A stretch of 64,000 nucleotides of DNA from Paenibacillus sp. FJAT-26967 (GTDB lineage: Bacteria; Bacillota; Bacilli; Paenibacillales; NBRC-103111): assembly GCF_001541095.1 (NCBI RefSeq), contig NZ_LMXH01000002.1:758671-822670 (forward strand). Reading direction: 5' to 3'. Position numbers and translations under genes: made by a program. Numbering within the stretch: the stretch's first letter is position 1; every line of letters begins with the position of its first letter. The notes beneath the pieces are model-generated. The model had not been told where the DNA came from. It searched no databases and saw only the letters and a program-made list of their open reading frames with translations. Shown here piece after piece: positions 10,268-17,796 of this stretch.

Positions 10268-10801
10268 ATGAGTGAAACCTATCGTTTGGCGACAACCGAA
10301 GATGCGGAGGAGCTGCTTGAGTTAATCTTGAGCGCTTATCAGTCCATACGGGAACTCGGAATAGAGTTTATTGCTGCGCGGGCAGATCTGCAGCAGGTTC
10401 GGGAGAATATCACGGAGAACAATTGCTATGTTCTGGAGATTGACGGTCAAATATCCGCCACCATTTCTTTAAAATATTTAAAAGATGTGACGGCTTATCC
10501 TTTTCTGTACTGGTTTGCCGTGAGTCCGAAGCTGCAGGCCAGGGGCATCGGAAACAGGCTGCTGCATTACGTCGAACAGACAGTCGTGCGCGATACTCTG
10601 CTTGCTTCAGCCGTAACTCTGGCGACTTCGCGCAAACACCCCTGGCTTCTTTCTTATTATGAGCGTAAGGGATATTATCCTTTTTTGGAAAAAGAACTGG
10701 GACAGGACGATAAGCTCGTGTTTCTTACCAAACCTTTGCGGGGAGAACGGAAGTCGGAATGGAACGCTGGCAGTGCGCGCAAGGATGAAGTGGAGGCTTA
10801 A
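10268..10801 (+). CDS. GNAT acetyltransferase, similar to YtmI/SnaA S-alkylcysteine N-acetyltransferase
   Basis: A 177-residue GNAT-fold protein. The acetyl-CoA binding region is FAVSPKLQARGIGNRLL, a version of the R/Q-x-x-G-x-G/A loop. From memory, the sequence around IRELGIEFIAARADL, YPFLYWFAV and RKHPWLLSYYERKGYYP closely resembles B. subtilis YtmI (SnaA), which N-acetylates S-modified cysteines as the first step of their breakdown. That fits the cystine-type importer immediately upstream and the CmoJ-like monooxygenase further up. ATG 10268 is chosen because GGAAGGTGAG ends seven bases before it. No deacetylase or FMN reductase gene is present in the window to complete the pathway. Confidence 0.75.
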   Translation: MSETYRLATTEDAEELLELILSAYQSIRELGIEFIAARADLQQVRENITENNCYVLEIDGQISATISLKYLKDVTAYPFLYWFAVSPKLQARGIGNRLLHYVEQTVVRDTLLASAVTLATSRKHPWLLSYYERKGYYPFLEKELGQDDKLVFLTKPLRGERKSEWNAGSARKDEVEA

Positions 10802-10871
10802 TAAACCAGGGAAATTTATCGTTTGTTGGAGAACGGCAGGCATCTGCGTTCATGATCCCGGATTCCTTACG

Positions 10872-10938
10872 AAGTGCACCTCCTAGAATAGACATTGGAA
10901 ACCTATGGTTATTCCGATGAATTCTAGGAGGTGCACTT
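10872..10938. repeat. 18-bp perfect inverted repeat at an IS remnant
   Basis: AAGTGCACCTCCTAGAAT (10872-10889) is the exact reverse complement of ATTCTAGGAGGTGCACTT (10921-10938), with a 31-base loop. The right arm contains the AGGAGG ribosome site of the transposase fragment that starts at 10941. In RNA the hairpin would bury that site, an arrangement known from IS10 and IS200 that blocks transposase translation from read-through transcripts. Confidence 0.9.
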
Positions 10939-10940
10939 TT

Positions 10941-11003
10941 ATGGCGATCAGAGGACAAAAATTCAAACGTTTCCATCTGGCATGTGAGTTGATTGGGGCC
11001 TGA
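10941..11003 (+). pseudogene. Remnant of IS3-family OrfA transposase start
   Basis: A 20-codon ORF opens with MAIRGQKFKRF behind AGGAGGTGCACTTTT. IS3-family (IS150-like) OrfA proteins commonly begin M-A-x-x-G-Q-K-F-x-x-Y/F. The following residues do not continue the helix-turn-helix of OrfA and a TGA follows, so only the 5' end of an insertion sequence remains. No OrfB, DDE domain or right end is visible downstream. The assignment rests on about eleven residues plus the inverted repeat, so it is tentative. Confidence 0.5.
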
Positions 11004-11100
11004 GTTCCTCTAACGTGTGCCTGCCCAATCCTTTGCCGATCCTTTCGCCGATTACCAGGCTGTTTAAGATTCAATAATTCGATTAAAGAAATTGGTGTTA

Positions 11101-11193
11101 TATAATAGGCTTAACCAAAGGGATACGGGCCTTGCCAAGAGGAGTAGATACTATAACCGATAAGCATCGAGAGCCGCTAATAGCGGCTTTTTC
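11101..11193 (+). promoter_or_regulatory. Possible promoter and terminated leader upstream of the ALAS operon
   Basis: A perfect TATAAT at 11101-11106 has no good -35 box. About 65 bases later, AGCCGC (11172-11177) and GCGGCT (11183-11188) form a hairpin followed by a T-rich tract. This could be a short terminated transcript, or the end of read-through into the IS scar. The intervening bases match no riboswitch that I recognise. A second TATAAT at 11327-11332, with only a weak TTGCAG 18 bases upstream, is closer to the gene and may be the operon promoter. Confidence 0.35.
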
Positions 11194-11387
11194 TTATTGT
11201 TATCGCATATCCGTGTCCAAATCTAGTAGTTATATGTGCATAAGGAGTGAAACTGATACCGTTTCCATAGAATAGATGGATTAGTTAAGAGCTATTGTAC
11301 TATTGCAGCCCATAAACCAGTTATCCTATAATAATACTTGGATATATATTCTAGTTATCCGTAAAAATGGATTCGGGAGGGATGTAC

Positions 11388-12608
11388 ATGTACACGCAAA
11401 TTGCTGAGAGAAAAGTCAATCAATTGAAAGCGAGTGGTCAATACCGGGAATTCGTCACGATTAACCGGCTCAACCACAATTATCCGATGGCGCTGGTAAA
11501 CAAAAAAGCTGAACACCCGGTTGTCGTATGGTGCAGCAATGATTATCTAGGCATGTCACAACATCCCGTCGTACTCGAGGCCATGCACAAAGCGATCGAG
11601 TTATACGGCGCAGGCTCTGGCGGATCGCGGAATATCGGAGGCTCTCACCACTATTATGAGGAGCTGGAAGCCTCACTCGCAGAATGGCACGGAAAGGAAT
11701 CGGCCTTGGTTTTTCCGACCGGATACGGCTCCAATGACGCGACGCTGCAGTGCTTAACAAGGATTTTTCCGGACAGCATCGTATTCTCGGATGAATTGAA
11801 TCATGCTTCCATTATTAACGGCATTGTGAGCTCAAAAACGGAGAAGGCTGTTTTTAAACATAATGATGTAGCTCATCTGGAACAATTATTAGCTGCGCAG
11901 CAGCCGGAACGGCCCAAAATTATTGTCTTCGAATCGGTCTATTCCATGGACGGAGATATTGCACCTATCCGGGAAATAGCGGCGCTTGCTAAGAAGTACA
12001 ATGCACTTACTTTTCTTGATGAAGTGCACGCAATCGGCATGTACGGTCCCCGGGGTGCCGGAATAGCTGCCGAACTCGGGGTGGCCGGCGAAATTGACTT
12101 TATTCAAGGCACGATGGCCAAGGGAATCGGCGTGATCGGCGGTTATATCACAGCCTCAGCGCCGCTCATAGATTCCGTCCGCTCGTTTGCTTCCGGATTT
12201 ATTTTTACGACCTCTCTGCCGCCGGCTATTGTAGCTGCTTGCAGTGTCAGTGTTGCTCATCTGAAGCAGTCTGATTCGGAACGCAGCGCTCTTCATGCCA
12301 AGACGGCTCTGCTGAGAGCAGCATTAGCGGAAGCAGGCATCCCGGTTATGAAATCGAGTGAGACGCATATTCTGCCCGTCCTGGTAGGGGAAGCCGAGAA
12401 ATGCAAAAGCGCGGCCCGGCGTCTGCTCGATAAGCATGGCATTTACCTGCAGCCGATTAATTCTCCGACGGTGCCGGTCGGCACGGAACGTTTCCGTGTA
12501 AATGTGACACCTAACCATACAGAAGCCCATATCCAAAGTCTCGTGGAAGGTTTATCAGAAGTATTCGAGTATTATGACATCCGGCATCTTGTCCTCCAGC
12601 CATCCTAA
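11388..12608 (+). CDS. 5-aminolevulinate synthase-like PLP enzyme (alpha-oxoamine synthase family)
   Basis: This 406-residue enzyme follows Rhodobacter ALA synthase along its length. Matching motifs include NDYLGMSQHPVVLEAMH, FESVYSMDGDIAPI, DEVHAIGMYGPRGAG (211-225), GTMAKGIGVIGGYI with PLP lysine K245, FIFTTSLPPA and YLQPINSPTVPVGTER. ALA synthase condenses glycine with succinyl-CoA. R20, equivalent to the succinyl-carboxylate arginine (R21 in R. capsulatus), is kept. The glycine-specificity threonine (T83) is serine (S80), and another succinate-contact threonine (T365) aligns with N372. Those comparisons are from memory. Bacillales make ALA from glutamyl-tRNA, so this is probably specialised metabolism. 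ATG 11388 sits seven bases after GGGAGGG; the upstream in-frame ATGs lack a site. Confidence 0.85.
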   Translation: MYTQIAERKVNQLKASGQYREFVTINRLNHNYPMALVNKKAEHPVVVWCSNDYLGMSQHPVVLEAMHKAIELYGAGSGGSRNIGGSHHYYEELEASLAEWHGKESALVFPTGYGSNDATLQCLTRIFPDSIVFSDELNHASIINGIVSSKTEKAVFKHNDVAHLEQLLAAQQPERPKIIVFESVYSMDGDIAPIREIAALAKKYNALTFLDEVHAIGMYGPRGAGIAAELGVAGEIDFIQGTMAKGIGVIGGYITASAPLIDSVRSFASGFIFTTSLPPAIVAACSVSVAHLKQSDSERSALHAKTALLRAALAEAGIPVMKSSETHILPVLVGEAEKCKSAARRLLDKHGIYLQPINSPTVPVGTERFRVNVTPNHTEAHIQSLVEGLSEVFEYYDIRHLVLQPS

Positions 12609-12643
12609 AAAGTCCGTGTGAGTTATAGGAGTGATCACCAATT

Positions 12644-13144
12644 ATGCAGTCATCGTTAACTATTGTAATCAGAAGAGCGCAATGGAGTGATATCCCGAGA
12701 CTCATTGAACTCAGAAAATTGCTGTTAAGTCAAGGGAATGGGCACTACGTATCGCAATCGGTCGAGGATGAAGAGGCATGGCAGAGCAGTTACCGGCAAT
12801 GGCTTATGACTCATTTGCATGGGAATCCAAACATCCTCATTGCCGTTGCGGGAGAGAAGGATTCCTCGGATTCAGCGGCTTGCGCGATAGGAATTATTGA
12901 TGAAAGGGCTCCTATGAAAGGATGTCTGAATGGACGTGTCGGCTGGATTCAGACGGTTGTCGTGGACCCCGGTCAGCGCCGTAAAGGATACGCGGAAAGT
13001 ATCATGCAGTACATTTTGAATTGGTTCCACGAGGAGGAAGTGGGGAAAGTGGTGCTGCAAACAACCGAAATAGCCAAAAGCTTGTATACAAAGCTAGGAT
13101 TTGCAGAATCGGGCGAAGATCTATTAATCAAATCCATTTCGTAA
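12644..13144 (+). CDS. GNAT-family N-acetyltransferase in the ALAS-like operon
   Basis: This 166-residue protein has the GNAT acetyl-CoA loop VVVDPGQRRKGYAESIMQYIL and the terminal motif KSLYTKLGFAESGED. It lies 35 bases after the ALAS-like gene and 22 bases before an oxidoreductase, behind TATAGGAG. By context it may acetylate the amino group of the aminoketone made upstream, or act as a self-protection acetyltransferase. Neither role is shown by the sequence, and GNAT substrates cannot be inferred from the fold. Confidence 0.75.
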   Translation: MQSSLTIVIRRAQWSDIPRLIELRKLLLSQGNGHYVSQSVEDEEAWQSSYRQWLMTHLHGNPNILIAVAGEKDSSDSAACAIGIIDERAPMKGCLNGRVGWIQTVVVDPGQRRKGYAESIMQYILNWFHEEEVGKVVLQTTEIAKSLYTKLGFAESGEDLLIKSIS

Positions 13145-13166
13145 CGGAAAGGGGGAGTCGACATTC

Positions 13167-14246
13167 GTGAATGTCCTGATCGTTGGTTTAGGTTATGCCG
13201 GAACCCGGTTCCTGCAAGCATTCCAGCATCTCAATAAAAAAAATGCTTATTCGCATCCGCTTGAGCTTGCCTATGTGAACAGAAGTCCCGGAAGGGCAGC
13301 CATAAAGTCATTCCGTACGGTTGAAGCTGCACTGGCGGAATTCAAACCGGCCATCGTTGTGGTGAGTGTTAGTGACGGCAACCACATTGAGGTGTTAAAC
13401 AGCCTGGACGGTTACGAAGGCTTCGTCATTTGTGAGAAGCCTCTGACTAAGCCGAGCGATGATCTTGAGCAGCTCCAGACACGCCTTAAACGGACGAACA
13501 GGTTCTGCCTGGATCTGGTGGAGCGGTACTCGGATGCAACCATTGCCCTGAAGAGTTATGTGAACAAGAACAATCTCCGGTTAATACGGGCCAACTTCTA
13601 CTGGGGCAAAGACCGGATCCACGACTACAGACCGACAACCGGAGTAATCAGTGAAATTATTCATCCGCTTGATCTGGTGCAGTGGATTGCTGATCCGGGT
13701 TCGGCACTGAAATTAGAACAAGTGCAGGGCGTGCGTTCGGACTTCTCTATATCGGGTCCGGATGTGCTCGATAGTGCGGCTATTATCGGCTCCTTGAATG
13801 GTGCAGCCGTTACCGGCTACAGCAGCTTCGTTAATATTATCAGGAAGCGGGAGGTGGATTTCGTCTTTGCTTCACCAGACAACAAGCTGGTCTATGCCAC
13901 TGCCATCTATGACACACCCGTCTGGGATAAGGATCAGCTCAAAGTTTGGCAGAAAACCAGCTCCGGGGAGCAAGTGATATTGGATCTGACGACGGAGGTG
14001 GATGAAACGGAGGAGGAACTCAGTACGATCCGTAAACTGGTAAGACTTGTAGAGGATGTAACCGTGTATGCAGCCAGCGGCATCGAGCCTTCCCAGCCGT
14101 TTGCCGATCTGGAAACTTCAATCAGGCTTCAGAAACTTTTGAATGAAGTCGATCGTTACGCGAAGACAATCGGTCCCGTGCAGTATGTAGTCGGCTCTGA
14201 ACGGGAGAGTTATTACGACGAGAATAATTTGGAGCGTCTTGGGTGA
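13167..14246 (+). CDS. Gfo/Idh/MocA-like NAD(P)-dependent oxidoreductase
   Basis: A 359-residue protein that starts with a Rossmann nucleotide-binding motif (VLIVGLGYAGTRFLQAF). It carries the family's catalytic EKP triad in FVICEKPLTKPSD around residue 91, and HPLDLVQW around residue 170, which suits the family's substrate-binding histidine helix. Such enzymes oxidise or reduce sugars, keto-acids or related carbonyls with NAD(P). GTG 13167 follows GGAAAGGGGGAG. Tight packing in the operon suggests it acts on the product of the ALAS-like enzyme, perhaps by reducing an aminoketone. The exact reaction is unknown. Confidence 0.75.
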   Translation: MNVLIVGLGYAGTRFLQAFQHLNKKNAYSHPLELAYVNRSPGRAAIKSFRTVEAALAEFKPAIVVVSVSDGNHIEVLNSLDGYEGFVICEKPLTKPSDDLEQLQTRLKRTNRFCLDLVERYSDATIALKSYVNKNNLRLIRANFYWGKDRIHDYRPTTGVISEIIHPLDLVQWIADPGSALKLEQVQGVRSDFSISGPDVLDSAAIIGSLNGAAVTGYSSFVNIIRKREVDFVFASPDNKLVYATAIYDTPVWDKDQLKVWQKTSSGEQVILDLTTEVDETEEELSTIRKLVRLVEDVTVYAASGIEPSQPFADLETSIRLQKLLNEVDRYAKTIGPVQYVVGSERESYYDENNLERLG

Positions 14247-14291
14247 ATAGGATGAAACTAGTAAGGTGATTTACAAGAAGAGGGGGTCGCT

Positions 14292-15470
14292 ATGCAGAAA
14301 ATATATCTTCTTACCTTAGGCATGTTTGCTCTAGGATTTGATGCTTATGTCGTAGCCGGTCTGCTGCCTGATATCTCTTCTGTCTTCCGAATCAGCGATT
14401 CGGAGGCGGGTCAGGCGGTCAGTGTATTCACCCTGTTCTACGCGCTGGCGGCACCGGTATTCGCGACGCTGCTGGCAGGCAAACCGGTGCGCCGGATTCT
14501 GGTGTGGGCGCTTATAATTTTCTCCGTGGCGAATGCGGCCACTGCACTGGCGACAAGCTTCTCTCTGCTGCTCGTATCCCGGGCTGTGGCGGGGATCGGC
14601 GCGGGCTTGTTTTCCCCGCTTGCTGCGGCTGCGGCTTCATCCCTTGTTTCCGCGGAGAATAGAGGACGCGCTCTGGGCACCATCCTGGGCGGGATGAGCA
14701 TGGGGACCGTCATCGGAGTACCGGTCGGCCTGCTTATCGCTCAGCAAATAGGCTGGCGCGGGACTTTGTGGACCGTAACGCTGCTGGGCGTGATCGCGCT
14801 GATCGGCATAGTTCTGAGATTCCCCAGCTTCCCTGCATCAGCGCCTCCATCCGTACGTCAGCGTCTGGCTATGCTGACGAGCGGAAGAGTGTCGGCTACG
14901 GTGGGGATCACATTTGTTACCAGCGTAGCCAGCCTTGGCCTGTACACGTATGCAGCTTCGATTCTATTTGATCTGGCGGAGATCAAGAATATTACGCCCT
15001 ACTTGTGGGCGTGGGGGATTGGAGGTGTCGCGGGCAGCTTCTCCATCGGCACGCTGATAGACCGGACGGGCAAACCCGCCCTGCTCATGGCCGGCATACT
15101 AGCCATAATGACAGCCGCCATGTTCACTATACCGCTGGGCTTGCAGTACTCTCTGCTGGCTTTCCTGCCCTTCGTGCTGTGGGGGGCAATGGGCTGGGCT
15201 TCACAGGCACCGCAGCAGCACGTCCTGCTGCAACAGCAGCCCAAACACGGCGCAGCGGCAGTAGCGCTCAACAGCTCCGCCAACTATCTGGGGAGCGCTG
15301 TAGGTTCTGCGCTGGGCGGGTTCGTTCTGCTGGCGGGATTGGCGCCTTCACAACTACCTGTTGCGGCAGGCTGCTTAGGACTTGCCGCTTTGGCGGCGCA
15401 GATCGTTGTGATCATCACGCAGAAGAAAAGCGCCTCAATCCAAACGGGCGAGAACAAACTGGAAACTTAA
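14292..15470 (+). CDS. MFS transporter, DHA1 drug-efflux type
   Basis: This 392-residue membrane protein has about twelve hydrophobic segments in the DHA1 arrangement. It shows PDISSVFRISDSEAGQAVSVFTLFYALAAP in helices 1-2, the antiporter-like motif C region GGMSMGTVIGVPVG in helix 5, and SSANYLGSAVGSALGGFVL in helix 11. The family exports small molecules by proton antiport. As the last gene before a strong terminator, it is the natural exporter for whatever the preceding three enzymes make. ATG 14292 follows AGAGGGGG. Confidence 0.85.
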   Translation: MQKIYLLTLGMFALGFDAYVVAGLLPDISSVFRISDSEAGQAVSVFTLFYALAAPVFATLLAGKPVRRILVWALIIFSVANAATALATSFSLLLVSRAVAGIGAGLFSPLAAAAASSLVSAENRGRALGTILGGMSMGTVIGVPVGLLIAQQIGWRGTLWTVTLLGVIALIGIVLRFPSFPASAPPSVRQRLAMLTSGRVSATVGITFVTSVASLGLYTYAASILFDLAEIKNITPYLWAWGIGGVAGSFSIGTLIDRTGKPALLMAGILAIMTAAMFTIPLGLQYSLLAFLPFVLWGAMGWASQAPQQHVLLQQQPKHGAAAVALNSSANYLGSAVGSALGGFVLLAGLAPSQLPVAAGCLGLAALAAQIVVIITQKKSASIQTGENKLET

Positions 15471-15485
15471 TGGCATTTAAATGGC

Positions 15486-15517
15486 AAAACCCCAGCCAAT
15501 TGCGGCTGGGGTTTCTT
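15486..15517 (+). terminator. Rho-independent terminator of the ALAS-like operon
   Basis: AAAACCCCAGCC (15486-15497) pairs with GGCTGGGGTTT (15504-15514) around a six-base loop, followed by a short T-rich tract. It lies 16 bases after the MFS stop codon. Confidence 0.9.
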
Positions 15518-15674
15518 GGTGGGTAAGTTCTAATCCGATTCTTTGTAACGAAAGATTCTCCGTACCAACTTATTCACAAGCCCTATTCACAAGCTGTACC
15601 AGGAGCTTGCTGCCCACTACATCTGTGAAAGCTTGGTATCACCTGAATTTTAAGTTTATTTCCTTCTCTGCGAA

Positions 15675-15851
15675 TTATTGGATCAACCGGTAATCGTCGA
15701 TTTTCTCCTCATTCTCCCAAATCTCTACGAACAAGGCATCGCAATTCTCAAAGTCAGCTGGCGTGAGGGACAGTGCTTTGGCCTCATCCGTCCCTACATA
15801 GACGTTCTCCATTGTTTCTCCGTCAAAAGAAAGAACCACATATATTTTCAT
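15675..15851 (-). CDS. Small acidic protein of unknown function (58 aa)
   Basis: A minus-strand ORF of 58 codons beginning MKIYVVLSFDGETMENV and ending DDYRLIQ. It is preceded by CAGGAGGCCGTACA, an AGGAGG site seven bases before the ATG, and by a TATAAT about 35 bases upstream. The product is small, acidic and soluble-looking, with a beta-rich N-terminus. I do not recognise the family. The excellent ribosome site and ordinary codon use make it likely real. It converges on the MFS gene's terminator region; the plus-strand ORFs across it lack ribosome sites. Confidence 0.7.
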   Translation of the reverse strand: MKIYVVLSFDGETMENVYVGTDEAKALSLTPADFENCDALFVEIWENEEKIDDYRLIQ

Positions 15852-16116
15852 TGTACGGCCTCCTGAATCTTTCCGAAATTATAAGCGTATGTACTAAAGC
15901 AAGTATAACAAAAACGCGGGGGATACATCAAAAACAAGGTGACCGCCGACATGTCGTACTTATCGAATTCTAATGATCGCCGGTTGATTTCATTCGTTTT
16001 CACGTCTTTCATTCTTCTCCGAACCGATGGCTCCATTCGAACAATATTCAGAGGATTTTCTAACATTTTGGAGGATAGACACTTTTATTATAATGATTTT
16101 GTACGCACAGTTATGG

Positions 16117-16146
16117 TTGACAAATCTTAGCAGCAGCCCGTATGAT
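16117..16146 (+). promoter_or_regulatory. Sigma-A promoter of the RNA repair operon
   Basis: Perfect TTGACA at 16117-16122 is followed after 18 bases by TATGAT at 16141-16146. Transcription would start near 16153 and give a leader of about 220 bases before rtcB. That leader contains a short ORF with its own ribosome site, a hairpin and a terminator. Confidence 0.8.
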
Positions 16147-16179
16147 ACTTTTAAATCAATGGAAAGGAGGCCGAAATTC

Positions 16180-16254
16180 ATGTTCTTTATTCCGCGTAAT
16201 TCTATAACCGTACAGAAGAAAGTCCATTTCATCGGCCTCAACGGGGCCATGTGA
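16180..16254 (+). CDS. 24-codon leader ORF upstream of rtcB
   Basis: A short ORF (MFFIPRNSITVQ..., 24 residues, TGA at 16252) starts eight bases or so after a strong AAAGGAGG site. The site lies in GAGGCCGA (16167-16174), and the exact complement TCGGCCTC lies inside the ORF at 16232-16239. Leader RNA could therefore mask its own ribosome site, and a translating ribosome would disrupt the pairing. A CGGAG/CTCCG hairpin (16264-16290) and the terminator at 16308-16337 follow. The layout is that of translational or transcriptional attenuation leaders. It could instead be a small functional peptide. Confidence 0.55.
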   Translation: MFFIPRNSITVQKKVHFIGLNGAM

Positions 16255-16307
16255 GAATAATATCGGAGTTCGCCGGGAGACGGCTCTCCGTTAATTCAGG
16301 CACAGAC

Positions 16308-16337
16308 AGCCATGGACAACAGGTCCATGGCTTTTTT
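16308..16337 (+). terminator. Intrinsic terminator in the rtcB leader (possible attenuator)
   Basis: AGCCATGGAC (16308-16317) pairs perfectly over 10 bp with GTCCATGGCT (16323-16332) and is followed by TTTTTT. It lies after the leader ORF and only 38 bases before rtcB, so it must be read through for the repair genes to be expressed from the upstream promoter. Confidence 0.85.
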
Positions 16338-16375
16338 GTATTTATTTTTGGGAAAAAGAGAGGAAAGATCCGTCT

Positions 16376-17794
16376 ATGAAAGTAAATTATTACCGTCAGG
16401 TGAAGGTTCCGGCGGGAACCGTGCATGTCTATGCAGCACCTTCCTTGTACGAATCGTTAGATTATAAAGTATTCGAAATGGCCAATAACAATTTGCAAAT
16501 TCCAAACGGCGTATACATGAGTTATACACCGGATGTTCATGTGGGAATCGGGACCTGCATTGGAACGACAGCCGTATGGAACACACACGACGGTTATGTT
16601 TCGCCTTCAATTGTGGGGAGCGATATCGGATGCGGCATGAGGGTACATTTAACTAATCTTCATAAGGATGAACTGAAAGAAGTTAAACTGCGTAGAAAGC
16701 TGATTAAAGCCATCGAGTCTTATCTGCCTGTCGAAGCGCATGCAAGAGGGCATTTCTCGGATATACGGCTGGAGCATGTGGTCCAAAAAGGTCTGCATGG
16801 CCTGCCGAAAAAATATATTCCGGACAGCTATACACCGCGGAAAGCGACTTCTCTCACACATGTGGAATCCAGTAAGTTTCGTTTCGATGAGAATGCCTTA
16901 AACCGGTTTCCGGACAATGTGTGGCACCGTTCACACCGTCAGCTCGGTACATTGGGTGGAGGAAATCACTTTGTGGAGATACAGTCCGTAGAAATTGCGT
17001 CGGAGAACCGGGAGATCGCCGAAGCGTGGGGATTGTTCGATGGACAAATCATCGTGATGATTCATTCCGGCTCGCGTGCCTGGGGAGGATCGGTAAATCA
17101 ATATTGCAGTAGTGACATGGTTAAAATGATGCGGGCGGAAGGTCTGGGAACAGCCGATCCGCGGCTGTTATTCGCGCCGCTGTCTCATCCCCTTGGCCGG
17201 GACTATGTGGATCTAATGTATTCCGCTCTCAATTATGCGGTCGTAAACCGCCATCTTATCGCTTATGCAGTCCGCGAAGGCTGTAAAGATATCTTCGGCT
17301 CCAAATTCGAGATGAAGACTCTCTATGACCTGATGCATAACTACGCATGGGAGGAAGAAGCGGAGGGGAATTCTTACTTCGTTCACCGTAAAGGAGCAAC
17401 AAGGGCTCTGCCGGCAGGCCACCCGGATAATCCGGCACCTTATCGCTTAACAGGACATCCGGCCCTCATTCCGGGTTCGATGGGGACCTCCTCTTATATT
17501 ATGGTAGGATCTTCGTCCGGCAAATCGAACTTTCATTCCATCTGTCACGGAGCAGGCCGGATCCGCTCCCGCAGTGCAACGAAGAGACTGATCTCTGTAG
17601 ATGAATTTGCGTCAGTTATGCGCGTCGGCACAAAGGATGAGATTGTGGTTAACCAGAAATCATTAGAATCCATCCTGGACGAGTCTCCGCAGGCTTATAA
17701 AGATGTGGATCAAATAATCGAGAGTGTCGTAGGTGCGGAACTTGCTCAGGTGGTAGCTAAATGCACGCCGATGGCGACGATCAAGGGAGCTTAA
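16376..17794 (+). CDS. rtcB: RNA-splicing ligase RtcB
   Basis: This 472-residue protein contains all expected RtcB features. It seals RNA 2',3'-cyclic-phosphate or 3'-phosphate ends to 5'-OH ends using GTP and Mn2+. Visible sites are SDIGCGM (D83, C86), GTLGGGNHF (N197, H198), IHSGSR (H230), HRKGATRALP, PGSMGTSSY, CHGAGR (H391) and the C-terminal guanylated lysine K470 in MATIKGA. Nothing essential is missing. The gene is preceded by a regulated-looking leader and followed after two bases by a 2'-phosphotransferase. Together they form an RNA repair operon that could heal ends left by toxin or colicin-type RNases or restore broken tRNAs. Confidence 0.95.
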   Translation: MKVNYYRQVKVPAGTVHVYAAPSLYESLDYKVFEMANNNLQIPNGVYMSYTPDVHVGIGTCIGTTAVWNTHDGYVSPSIVGSDIGCGMRVHLTNLHKDELKEVKLRRKLIKAIESYLPVEAHARGHFSDIRLEHVVQKGLHGLPKKYIPDSYTPRKATSLTHVESSKFRFDENALNRFPDNVWHRSHRQLGTLGGGNHFVEIQSVEIASENREIAEAWGLFDGQIIVMIHSGSRAWGGSVNQYCSSDMVKMMRAEGLGTADPRLLFAPLSHPLGRDYVDLMYSALNYAVVNRHLIAYAVREGCKDIFGSKFEMKTLYDLMHNYAWEEEAEGNSYFVHRKGATRALPAGHPDNPAPYRLTGHPALIPGSMGTSSYIMVGSSSGKSNFHSICHGAGRIRSRSATKRLISVDEFASVMRVGTKDEIVVNQKSLESILDESPQAYKDVDQIIESVVGAELAQVVAKCTPMATIKGA

Positions 17795-17796
17795 AC

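Noticed and set aside
10883-11074. 63-codon minus-strand ORF over the IS scar
   Set aside because: It runs through the perfect inverted repeat and has no ribosome site; the IS explanation accounts for the sequence better.
11101-11193. Leader considered as a known riboswitch (THF, TPP, SAM, T-box)
   Set aside because: None of the conserved cores could be matched by eye; only a simple terminator hairpin is evident.
15678-15973. Plus-strand ORFs near 15.7-16.0 kb
   Set aside because: They overlap the minus-strand 58-residue gene, which has an AGGAGG site, and lack ribosome sites themselves.
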